Of a stretch of 61,701 bases of DNA, positions 1-12,500 are shown piece after piece. How positions within the stretch are numbered: the first letter of the stretch is position 1; the number at the start of each line of letters is the position of its first letter. The DNA comes from Bolinopsis microptera (lineage: Eukaryota > Ctenophora > Tentaculata > Lobata > Bolinopsidae), in assembly GCF_026151205.1 (NCBI RefSeq), contig NC_087080.1, positions 7,669,096-7,730,796 on the forward strand, read 5' to 3'. The position numbers and the translations under genes were made by a program. The notes under the pieces were generated by a model, which saw only the letters and a list, made by a program, of their open reading frames with translations, did not search any database and had not been told where the DNA came from.

Positions 1-499
1 CATTAATAAAACAAATAATAATAATAATATGGGGAGCAAAGAGACTAGGCTAGACTGTTGTTTCTATCCATTAAACATTTATAGATGCTAGTGACTCAGA
101 TTTGAACACGACTAAGTAGACACATCTGTTTACTGTAAAAGGGGTCCATTCTCAGTATATGGTTCTGTAGAAAAATGATTTTGCAGTGGGTATTTGAGTA
201 CATGTGGTGGGGGTGGGGTTGTTTGATGTGTGAATTCTGACTTATCTAGGTAAAATTGATGACACAATAGACAGACTGTGAGGTGGCAAGTCTTAGTCGT
301 GAAAGTGCCCTGATAAAAGAGAGCTAGTGGGCGTGATACGGAATTAAAATTGTAAGAACTTTGTGGAAAAAATAAGATCTTAAGTCAAAATTTGAGACAA
401 AGGGAGATCGGTCACCAAGTTGCACTTTTTTGACATAATGCTCAGGTGGATAACTGGGCCACTTCTTCAGACAGAATATTAAATAGCTCTCTTTTGGAG

Positions 500-3060
500 A
501 CTTTTAAATTTCTCATAAGGTGATTTATTAAAGGGGCAGATTATGGAACAATTTCGAATTGGCTACGAACCAGGGAGAGGAAGCGCGGCGACGTTTTGAT
601 CAATGACAATTTGGCCATCTCTTCTGACCATACCAAGTTGTTGGCGGCTTAGTAGAAAATTCTGTCGGCACTGGGATATTCCACTTAGTTGGAGTAACAT
701 CGATCCAAGATCTTTTTCTAATCTACATACACAAGAGGAGAGCCATCAAGTTGTATGCGAATGGAGGGTAAAGATGGTTTTTGAAAACAATAAGCACTTC
801 CATTTTGACTGGATGGAATGCATTTTGTTTCTTAGTGCCCAGTCAGAGAGATCGTTATATCCATTTTGTATAATTAGAATTATCAGAAGATGAATGTTTT
901 TTAGCGATTTTTGTATCATCGGCATACAAAAAACAATATCAGTATTATCCGAAAGGCCAAGAGGATATATCATTGTAAAATACAAAAAGTAAGGGCAAGA
1001 TTAGTGCCTGGGGGACACCAGAATTAACTGAGGGGTAGATGGAATTCATACATATAACAAACTCTTTGGTAACGGCTTGAAGGTAATTGGTAAAGAAATT
1101 TGAGAAGTGTTACCATCCATGGTATATAAGTCCTTTAGCTTATGAAGAAGGATATCATGATTTACAGAATAAATGCCTTTAGCAAAATCAAAATACACAC
1201 ATGATTGATAATTTTTCGTTAAGAGACAATGCCTGGCTATCACAAGTCAACCTATTGGTTGTGATGACTTGTGCTCTAGAAAATGCTGCTGGGATCAAGA
1301 AGGGGACTTGTCAAAGAAAGCAGTTTACGTTTAAAATGCGCTCAAAAATCTTTCATGACTAAACAAGTAAGGGTTATTGGTCTATAGTTTTCAACCTCAC
1401 TTTTCTTACTTTCTTAAATATTGGGACAACATTGCAAAGTTTCCATTCTTGTGGAATGTACGCTGTTGTAAGATCCACGAAAAATTGCAATGTTAAGAGG
1501 TAAGCTAATCCTAGGAACAATTTTGAGAAATTTTTCCGTGTATGCATCTGGTCCTGGGCTTTATTTGAATTATTATTTGAAAGAAGTAGAACATTCCCGA
1601 TTATCGAAGTCAATATCAAAATTCAACATCATTGACTAGGTGTACGTGTTCATAAAGTGAAGGATTCCCGTAAACTGGTTATAAAAGAAAGATTGAAAGT
1701 TCAGCTTGAGCTTTGGGTTTTGAACGGAAGCTGTCCAGGAATATCTAACAAATTAGGATTAGGCAGGAGTTAGATTTATATTAAAATGTACAAAACTTCT
1801 TAGTTATTAGCGCTGGATCATCACTATTGAAAAGATTGTCTCTTATTTTGGCTGATGGAAAGCCTTCTTTAAATCCTTTACGGCTAGTAAAATCTTTAAA
1901 TATCAGAAATAGAACCAGAAATTTAAATTTAGATATTGAGTCTATCCATTTTTACGGCATGAAGAAAAAAAGTATCACTTGGAACCACGTGGGTTGAAAC
2001 TTGATTTAAATGTACTTTAGGAATATGTATATCAACTTAATTATATGCAGTCTTTAAAACTAACTTACCAAGACGATTCAGGATCTAGGCATTCTAGGAC
2101 TGGCCAATTATCGGCATAATCACGATTAATCATTCCCAGTTTGCTTTTTATAATTATAGATTTTACGTTAGGAGTTTTCTTGGGGGGGAAAAGAGTTTTA
2201 ATTGAAAAAAGTGACAGGAAAATGATAGATTTGCCACGGAATAGGATCACATACATTCAAGTTATCGAATTGTGTTATCATAATTACTGAGAAGAATGTC
2301 TAATGTAATTATCCATTTTCTGGGGTGGGTGAAGTGATCTAACTGGGAGAGTGAAAGATCACTGAAAGAATCTTTTGAAGGGATTGCTCAATTAGGTACG
2401 GTACATGGTTGAAGATAGCAGTCTGTATGGGGAGATTAAACATCACCAAATAACATAGATTTTAGGGGGATTCTTTTTGGAAACTAGCTTGCGGAATAGA
2501 ACGAAAACTATGACATCATGAATAGGTAACCAAGAGTTCCTTACTCTTTAACAAAGTACAGAAAGTACTATACTCTCTTTGTTAGGAAAAGCATTTTACG
2601 GCAAGCTTTTTGCACTAGGGGTTAATGGTAGTCGAGGTTGTTAGTGGCATCGAGATCAGACCGAACAGCCAATAGAACACCACTCCATTTTCCTAAACTT
2701 TTAGGGTTATTAGGTCTTGAGGATGAGTCTTTTCTCGTGCGGTCATTGCGAAGATTTTTTTTTTTTTTGTTTTTTTTTCCCCCAATTTTTTTTAAAAATG
2801 AGAAGGTAGGAAAGATTTCGTTGCTGAATAGTTTTTTAGAGCCAAGTCTCAATTAGGGCAATTAGATCTTGCTGCTCTTGTTAGCAAAGGATTGAAGTTC
2901 GGATATATTATTTCCTTCTAGAAGGGGATGGGAGGAGATTAGGTTACTGAAAGGAATAAGACCTTGGAAATTTGAGTAGAGTATAGATAGGGAGTTGGAC
3001 CTGGTTTTAGATAGAACGGATTACCAAGAGTTATCTAAAAGAAAGTTAAGAGAGAAACCA
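500..3060 (-). mobile_element. Decayed LINE (non-LTR retrotransposon) with endonuclease and RT remnants
   Basis: Several minus-strand fragments in different frames line up in the order of one non-LTR retrotransposon. At about 2,870-2,990 there is a peptide with YSNFQGLIPFSNLI, resembling the start of a LINE endonuclease region. At 2,640-2,860 come IETWL and then RNDRTRKDSSS and GVLLAVRSDLD, the ETWL and GGVLIAVR-like blocks of apurinic endonucleases. At 1,374-1,470 PQEWKLCNVVPIFKK matches the segment before RT motif 1. At 1,128-1,215 YFDFAKGIYSVNHDILLHKL matches RT palm motif A. At 900-960 LSDNTDIVF looks like a decayed ADDT motif. Stops and frameshifts separate all the blocks, so the copy is dead. 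The clade is probably CR1/jockey-like, by inference. It lies 3' of the last WDR36 exon seen, in the same orientation, so it may sit in a WDR36 intron. I did not locate its ends. Confidence 0.75.
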
Positions 3061-3542
3061 AAGGATGAATAAAGATACTAGACGCATTGAGGCGGCTGGG
3101 ATTACTTGGTCTCTATTCATCTTACCAGGGAGAAGAACATTTCTTATAAACCTTGAGGAAGTTAATTACAAAAGAAAAGTTTGATGTGGGAGCAAGCAAA
3201 GAAATGGTATTAAGATTAACGTGGCTGTCAAGAGTAGAGTGGAATGAAATATTTGAATCTAGGGGATAGGTGTTCAATGGACCTTAGTCGTGGAGAGACG
3301 AATTGGGAGAAGGTAAGTCATGATGAGAGAATAGAAGAGAAACATATGATTATGATAATTGTAGTTGTGTGTGGGTGCATGGAGAATTACAATGTGTAAA
3401 TGTTGTGAGGTATAAGTGTTGATTGTTTATGTGCATTTCATGACTGTGTACGAGCTTTTGCACTCTGCAAAAGACCTATTCTAAGTCTAACGATTCATTG
3501 TCTAACATATGTGAAAAATGGGCAGTGACCTGAACATTTTAC

Positions 3543-6500
3543 CTAACAGCTTTCATTTTCTCAGTTTCTTCCGCTTCATTTTCCTCCAAGACAAACTTTG
3601 GTACCAGCTCTCTTGTAGTTGATAGGAAGAATGGAACTGCTTTGGGACCAGTTGGGGGAGCTTTTGGCTTGTTACGTTTCTGAGAAATAAAAATGGAAGT
3701 CGCCATAAAACACCCTAAAAACTCTCAAATAACGGCATCGGGCATGTATTTAACCCCTGAATATCCTGCAGACATCAGTTCAAAAGATGGACAACACAAT
3801 ACACACTATGATAACATATTCCTACTATTTAGTCGGTAAAATATTGTACCTTGATGATATCGAGTTTACACAACGCAGTCCACCTAGCTTTTGGAACTGT
3901 AGACAAAGTTATCAGGGACTCGTTTATCTGGTCTGTGCTCTTCCATTCTTCTGCTGAGGAATCCTCTACTTCTGAAAATGTATAAATATCAGATTATAAG
4001 TAGAACAAAACGGTTTCGCCGAGCGTAAGAAAGTTGAAAGTAGTCCGTTCTGCAAAACATATTCAACCGACAGTGCACATGGAAAGAATACACATCGCAA
4101 ACAAACAGCAACTTCGCCAAGAATAGATGTAAAATCATATGCTCAGACACACCGGTGATCTGAGTAGACGAATCCACATGAGTCGTACATGGAAATGCAT
4201 GATCAATATTAACTTTACATATCTTAGAATGATCACGTGTTCAAATTGTCATGCAGCAGCAAAAAAAGGAAGTAATGTTGGGCTTAAACGAATTTCACAT
4301 GAACGGACTTGAAGCAGCAGATAACAAATCGCAGATCTTCTACTTAATTTTATTGTATGGTAAGTAAACAGAATACCTCAGACGGTACAGTACTACTAAG
4401 TACTAGCTGGTTTCCGTTTACTGTTTCCTAAGTTTGGCTCATTTTCAAGTCAGAGTACATACAATTAAATGTACAACTAGCTTTTAACTGTAACAATTAG
4501 GGCGTACGTAATCGATTTGCTGTAAAATTGCCAAACATGATATGCATTATGCATGCAGCCCATATCATGCATGCCATATGGCCATGCCGTGCCGCGCGCG
4601 CGTTGAGGATTTTACTGCGCGCTTATTGACCATGCTGTGCATCATAAAAAACTTATCCGCGTGTTCCATTTATTCCAAATATACTTTCCCGCCCGAAAGA
4701 TGGCACAATTAACAAGGATTACACTCAAAGGATCCCGTCAAACAAGTTTTTCAGAAAAGTATAACTTGTTCCCAGTGCTACATTAGACATACCCATGTCT
4801 GTAGGTATCTCTGCATCTAATAGATCGACTATGCGCGGTTCATAGTCGTCGGGTAAAGGTCTCAACTCCACGTTTTCGTACAGCGTCCTGTTTGTCCTAA
4901 AACATTGCTGTTTACTACGTAATTAGTCAGTAGTCTTTAAAAGACCGAGACAAGATGTTTTAAAGTTAAAATTTACATGTCCAACCATTTAAAATAATCG
5001 CAAAATCCAAAGACTTACCACAAGCAAATTCCTAGTTCGTTGTGATGAGTGGTGACGAGGTTCTCCTTAGACAGGGATATAGAAGTAACGAGTGCGTGAG
5101 TTTTAAAACAGTCGATTAGTCGAGCTGTAATGAGATCCCACTGCCGTATTGTAGAGTCTGATGAACACACCAGCAGTGATTTACCATCCACACTGTAACA
5201 CTGAAACATTGTAAGAAAGGTTTATTTTAGACTTTCGTTAAAGTGTCTGTTATATAAATTTAGATTTTTCGAAGTCACAAAATGTTTGTAATATTGCAAT
5301 AAAAACCAATATTTGCCATTAAACGTAAATCTAAAAATCACGTACCATATCAAGAACAGAATCACTATGTCTAAACTCCCTGACAACCTTCCTAGTGTCA
5401 ATATCCACAACACAAACAGTGTTAGTGTCCAGTGAGACAGCCAGCAAGTTACTGTCCCTGTGTAGTGTACTGTGTGTGGCAGAGTGTGGCAGACTGAGGG
5501 TGTGGCACTCTTTTCGGGCACTCAGGTCCCACAGCTGAGGAGAGGAGAATCACGTGATCAAGTGTAAAATAACTTGCCAAAAGATAGTATACCAGCTGAT
5601 GTGATTTGCGAGTAAATGTACTCAGAAAATGGTAATATTTGAAGTTAACTAAATATCTAAATACAGTAAAACCAATCATTCTCAAACCCAATCGTGCCCT
5701 GGTATAGGAAATTGCCGTTAAGCATCACAGTGAACGAAGTAAAAGGGTTATACGAGAACATGAATACGTGAGAAGTGGTGGTCCAGATGCTGTTGCCAAA
5801 CAAACTGTTCGATAATCGATAACTTTATCCAAGTTAATATTTTTACTTACCCAGCTTGTATCAAATTTCCTATTTCAAGATAATGGTAACTTAGAAAATC
5901 TTATATTTTCGGAAATAAAGTCTAATTTTTTCGAAATAAAATGTAGGCAAATTTTCAAGAAACATCCGGAGGAAAGAAATTACGTGCGGTAAATTGGGGC
6001 ACGGTAAATTGAGTCGCGGTAAATTGGGTCGCGGTAAATTGGGGTTTTACTGTACACATGATATACAATTTTCTGTTCAGAAAATTCACAGTTTTGACAG
6101 AATTTCTCTCTAGTTAACAATTATTCAGTTAATCATGGATGGCTTGAGACATGATTGAGATATTTTTAAGCACTAAAAATGGAAAATCACCGATATATCC
6201 AAAAGTATATTATTCATTTCAAACTAAAATGGCAAAGTATATTTAGATATTTAAGTACATGAGCCCCCCCCCCCACTACATACCTTAACTTGAGTGTCGT
6301 GTCCCACACTGATGACAAACTTATTGATATTATCAGAAGCTACTCCAACAACTTTTCCTCTGTGAGCTGAGAATATATTAAGATATCAAGGATACAATCT
6401 ATAAATTAGTACAGTTACATTTACTGATTTACTATTACCACACAAAACTGAACAATTATACAACATAATAACACATAAACAAACTCAGCAACGATATTCA

Positions 6501-9500
6501 TTCTTTATTCTGTAACTATCATACTGATAAGACCCAAGATAAGGGCACTTTATCGTAACGTCTGAATTAGCGTCTCTTTTGCTTTTTTACAAATACCCTC
6601 TGAACATTACAACCGAGAGTAAAATGAAGTGCTAATCATATCATTCCTTACGATAAAATATTCTAAATATGCTCACCATGAATTTTTCCAAAAAGTCCCC
6701 TGTTGATACCAGATTGTATATTAAAAGCAGTGAGATGCCCAGAGTTGTACCCAACTATGGCTATGTTTCCGCACACTGTAATTGATACTGCCTGAAGAAT
6801 ACGAACACATTTCATTAATGTACAATTCAGATCTATTTAAGATAACATCCAAACCAAGTAAAAGCTATAATTTTAAAACTCTTCTTTGTTTTAGTAAATT
6901 TCCGAACTCTCACAAATAAGACAAATAAAACAAATAAGACAAATAAGACAAATAAAACAAATAAAACAAATAAAACAAATAAAACAAATAAAACAAATAA
7001 AACGAATAAAAAATAAAACAAATAAAACAAATAAAACAAACTGTGACGACGATAGTTTCTAGTTTAGGAGAGAGCGGTTTGTCACTGAGTGCGCCCTGTA
7101 AGGTGCTCCACGCGCGCACGTCCCTGCTCCCTGAGTGCGCTGTTATCACATTACTCCACTCTCGTTCCCTTATCTCCTCTGAACACAGTTATTGTTAGTA
7201 AAGGTGTTCTCCAGAATGTTCCCATATAATTTGAAATACCAAAAATAACAAACCTGCTGCAAGTGCAGTGACAGGGCTAAGCTTCAATTCCTCTACTCGA
7301 ACATTAATCTTCTTACTTTTACTCTCCATAGACCCTGTCAAGGTAAACATTAAGTTTCTCAAATTTCAGTTTGTGATGAATTATATAATAAAGGTATCAA
7401 CTTTCTAGTTTGTATCCCCTGACTCAAACAATCAAAAGAGAACATTTCGAAAAGATCATTAAATAACATTTCTCACCCTGACTAAGTTCTTTGCTGCGCT
7501 CATCCTTGATGACACTGAACATCCTCACGCTCCTGTCATGCCCTGCGCTCAGAATGTTCTCCGCAGTTGCGCTGTAGAACCGTGCAATGGTAGGAGGCGC
7601 TCTGTGTCCTGAGCGCTCTCTCAGCAACCTAGCTGTACCACCTGAAGGGATGTGCTGATAGAAGTGCCTGGTGATCTTGTATACTAGTTAGTCTCTATTT
7701 TAGGGAGGAACTTACAGATGTTGAATTTGTGTAACTAGTTGCTGTTTACATTTTACTACTCCAAAGTAAAGGGTGGAGAGAAATCAATGAACTGAAAATT
7801 TGAGGTGGACAGATACATTCATGCTATTACGGGTTTCTATGCAACATTAAGATAAAAAAACAAAACCAGGCTGATAAACAAACATGGCCCAAAAGAAAAC
7901 AAGAAAAACCAACCTGGACCATCAAACACCCATATCTTGATAGCGTTATCATCTCCAGCAGTAAAGAGGAGGGGTTGAGAGGCGAGGAAGTGGGAGGTGG
8001 CCACAGTAGAGTGATGGGCGTGGTGTATGGTGCTGTTTAGTTCCTGACGCTCCAAATCCCACACTGCTAAGTGTCCCTCCGTGGAGCCGGATACCATGTG
8101 TGCTATTCCGTCTGAGAGGGTGAGGAGGGTTTTAGAGGATGGTTTAGAGGGTGTGTTTTAGAGGGTTAGCCTGAGGCCCAAGCTTCCTAATCTTCAGTAG
8201 ATAAAGATCTAAGTTTAGGTGCGATAAAATATCTAAGTAAGAATTTAAAGTGTACAATTTTCTGTACTGTACCACATGATCTAATATTTTTTCACGTCTG
8301 ATTTATAATCTTATATAAATTTAAGATAGCTCCTGACAATTTGTTCAACCGAACCTGATCTGAAGGACAGAGAAGTGACACATCCCCAATCCTGGTAGAA
8401 CTTCATCATTGTTTCATCATGTTTGAGATTGTGCAGGAGGATTTCTCCACTTTTCAAACCCACTCCGATTATATCTATCCCCGGTGACTGACGAACAGGG
8501 AAGAGTGTAATTTCTTTGAAAAATTTGAAAGAAAATTGGTTTGAGAAAACAATTCGCTGATCTTTGTTTTACAAAAAAAAAGTGTACTAGAAATCTTGAA
8601 TTAGGTTCCAAATTTTCTTAGACGTGACGTTGGTGATAAATTTAAACCCACTATAACATTATGTAGTATCTATTGACTATTATATAAAACAAGGTTATGG
8701 AGCCAATAAAACCTGAGTAAGAACAGTGACTGCACTTCCAAGAGGTTTGAACTGGTGGATCAGCTTCAAGGTCCTTACATTCCAAAGCTCCATCACTCCG
8801 TCTTTGTTCCCCAGCAGAACCTAGCCATAGAGTAGGTTAAAAGTAAGATCAAGAAATCTTTCCCCTACAGAGGTTAAACCTATAGGGTCCTATCTACATG
8901 ATCTGCCTTATGGCTAAAGAACCTGTCGTCTAAATTATTGTTTACAGCCAACAATGAAGGTGCATTATATAATTTCATGAAAGCTAGCTTCCATCTCGGT
9001 TCATAACAACTACAAACCTTGTTAAGGTAAGTAGCAGGATGAGTAACTGCAGTCACACAGCTTTGTAACCACATATCAGCGTAAACCTCCCCAGTTTCAA
9101 TATCGTGCACTATCATTCTCTTATCGTCTCCTGCAAGGTGGCGTCATGTTTTAAAAATGCCAATGAAATGAGGCATGATGAGTGCATGAATTCTAATTGC
9201 TGTGATTTATTCATTTAACTGTCATGTGTTCACAATTAATGACGATTGAACAATGAACATGGCAAGGTTATCTTACTTTAGCCGATGAAGGACCAATTGT
9301 TGTGATTTATTTATTAACTATTTATCATTGTTAGGCATGTAGACAAATTTCCAGTTATCGCAAGAGTTGTCTCACTTGTTCAGAACATATTTGTCTACAT
9401 GCCTCAATAAATGTAATAGATTTGTAGTGTAGTAATTAGTTTAAAACTGGCGGGCCTGTTTTTCAACGTAATATGGACATACTTGTGGAGGAAAATAAGT

Positions 9501-12500
9501 TAGATAGTGTTTTTCCTTATCTGGACAATATAACTGTTGGGGGCTATGATCAGGAAGATCACGACAAAAACGTCAAGGGGTTATTGTCGACTATTAAGAA
9601 GTTGGGACTAACGTTGAATCATGATAAGACTATAAGTTCAGTTGAAACTATCAACATTTTGGGCTATCAAATTTCTCACGGCACTATCCGTCCTGATCCT
9701 GAGCGCATGCAGCCGTTGAGGGACTTGCCGGTACCACATGATGCTGACTCACTAAAAAGGGCCATGGGCTTATTCTCTTATTATGCTAAATGGGTGCCAA
9801 AATTCTCGGACTTGGTACGACCTTTGATGTTTGTTTGTTTGTTTGGGGACCAGCTTTTGGTACACTGGTTAATGTTTACTATAATATTGAAATATTACAT
9901 TAGAATTAGATAAATAAATAGAAAGATAGAACATACCGTGCTATAATCAAAAAATTGAAACACTGTATCGTAGCACACAACACAAAAAGTTAAACTACTG
10001 GCAAAGTGTCCTCAGAAAAATAAAAAACCCTAAATATACCTAGCCTTGGTGAGACCTGCTTCGCGATTGCTATTCAGCGATGTGTGCTCCACAAGTCATC
10101 ACATACCTGAGTTACAATCACGGTTGCAGTTTTTTAACTCACAATTAAAAGTTCCTCGTTATTAGCCGTAATCAACAAATACACGCAACAGCCATAAATA
10201 AGAGCCATACACACATTTAAATCAAAGTAATTATGTAGATATCCAAAACACCGAATGTTACAACTTAACCTTATCTACACTGAAAATCTTGCCGTCTCTA
10301 ATATAATGATACTTTGTTGGCTCATCAGTGATCATTTCCTTTACTTTGACAACAAGTTTCTGATGAGCTGCTCTCTCCTCCTTGCTTCTGTCAGGTGTGA
10401 TGTACCATGTGTGGTACGCTGTACATTTAGATTTCTTCAGATTTCTTGCTCGAGCAAGAACCATTTTTACTGATTCCGCGCAAGCCAATGTCACTTTTAT
10501 TGGTCTCGGTTTACCACTGCCTGAAGTTGTTTTAGTCCCGATAGAATTTGCTGCCACAACTTTAGGATCACACCCTGAGGATTCCCAAATCAATTCGATC
10601 ACTTCTTCTGCCACTAAGTGTGGATCAGGGGAATAATTCTCCGGTACACCGTAGATAATGAAATTCTTACTACGGATGTCGTCTTCAACTACGGTTTTCA
10701 CAGCTGTTTTTATACTGTTGATCGACGGAGTACTTGTAGTTGTCTCGCAGTTCTTCTTCACGATATCGCTCCACGCTGTCTTCATCTCGGTATGAACAGT
10801 TGTTTTAAAAGAGTCGAGTTGCTCCTGTTGCTGTTTAATCTGGTCTTTCTGATAGTTCAGCTGATCTGATTTCAGTTTGTCTATCGTACTGGCTGCACAT
10901 TTACAAAGTTCAAGATTACTAGTCATTAGCTTAGAAAGATTTTCAACTGCAGTAGCCAAGGGATCTTTATTTACAGCCATTAATCTCGCATGATTCAGTT
11001 CTGTAACGCTTTGTGCTTTTGACATCTTCAAAATCTCATTCATCGCTGACGATAGCTCCTTTTCAAATCTGTTCAGATGTTCGACGGAAAAATCCATTTT
11101 ACAAAAGCCAAGGCGTACAGCACGACGTGTCGGTGTAACAGCAAGTTGAGATAACACTACCGATAAGAGAGCAATTAAAATGTTGCAAAAGCTAGAATAA
11201 AAGATTGTAACTGAGAATAAAAGATTGTAACTGAGAATAAAAGATTGTAACTGAGAATAAAAGATTGTAACTGATAGACCCGGAATTCCCCCTACAGAAA
11301 GAGGCAATCACGGCATTTAATAATCTGAAAACGTGTATAGAGGGTTCCTGTGTAGTCTGCCCTAACACTAATGAGCAGATGGTGCTAGAGAGTGACGCTT
11401 CTGATTTTGCAGTCTCAGCTAGTTTGAATCAAGGAGGAAAACCGGTGGCATTCTTTTCTCGAACATTGAAGCCTCATGAAAGGAAACATCATGCAGTGGA
11501 GAAGGAGGCTTGTGCTATTGTGGAGGCATGTCGTGCGTGGCGACATTACTTAGTTAGCCGGCACTTTAAATTACTTACGGATCAGCAGGCTGTTTCGTAC
11601 ATATATGATAAAAAGAATCATGGAAAGACTAAAAACAGCAAGATAGACCGATGGCGTATTGAACTCAGCTGTCTAGACTTTGACATAGAGTACAGACCAG
11701 GCCCGCTTAATGTCACCGCGGACTGCTTGTCAAGAGCATTTAGTGCTGCTACATATCATACAGGTCCTTCCCTCTCTCGGATTCACGAAGAACTATGTCA
11801 CCCTGGGGTCACTAGAATGTATCACTTCGTTAGGAGTAAGAATCTTACCTATTCTTTAGCGGAGGTAAAAGAGACCATCGCGAAATGTGTGGTGTGTTCT
11901 AAGATTAAACCACGTTTCTGTAAGTCCGAGAACTCTCCAGTGATTAAGGCAACACAACCTTTTGAACGATTGAGCATTGATTTTAAGGGACCCTTACCAA
12001 GTGGTACAGGGAACAGGTTCATATTAACTGTAGTTGACGAGTACTCGAGGTTCCCGTTTGCCATTCCGTGCCGTGATCAAGAGTCAAGGACAGTGATTAA
12101 GGCGCTCATGAATTTATTTTCATTGTTCGGTACTCCGGGGATGGTTCACTCGGATAATGGACCATCACTCGTCTCTCACGAATTCAGATCATTCCTAATT
12201 GAGAACAACATTGGATTCTCAAATAGCAGCCGGTATAATCCCAGAGGAAATGGCCAAGTTGAAAGATATAATGCCGTTATATGGAAAGGAATTGAACTGG
12301 CGTTGGCTAGCAAGAAATTAGCACCATGTCACTGGGAACAGATCCTCCCTCAAGTTCTGCACTCTATCCGCACCTTATTATGTACCTCAACTAATCAATC
12401 ACCTCATGAGCGATTATTTAGTTATGTTAGGAGATCTGCCACAGATAATTCTCTACCTTCTTGGCTTATTGGGGCATCCAAGGTTCTTCTTAAGAAACAC

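Larger units (their letters stand above)
9829..11274 (-). mobile_element. ORF1-only LINE derivative nested in the Gypsy element
   Basis: This minus-strand insertion of about 1.45 kb splits Gypsy Pol. Gypsy homology stops at about 9,829 and resumes in a compatible frame at about 11,275. On its own strand it has, in order: four 20-bp monomers at the 5' edge (11,274-11,195), a leader, an intact ORF1 (11,097-10,258), about 430 bases without coding signal, and a (CAAA)n-type tail at 9,846-9,829. No endonuclease/RT ORF2 is present. This matches the layout of half-LINE (HAL1-like) elements, which keep ORF1 and use another element's RT. No clear target duplication was found; at most TGA/TGAT is shared at the junctions. 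Confidence 0.75.

Noticed and set aside
6833-7149. Phe/Leu/Tyr-rich minus-strand frames as membrane proteins
   Set aside because: They read the AAATAAAACA microsatellite; only 7,042-7,178 is real coding (a WDR36 exon).
9298-9447. A longer 5' LTR of about 150 bp ending near a TGGCGG string
   Set aside because: The 3' copy does not match beyond 90 bp except for CAATAAAT, and the CCAAT duplication fits exactly at the 90-bp edges.
10255-10870. Plus-strand frames over the LINE ORF1
   Set aside because: They are shadows of the intact minus-strand ORF1.
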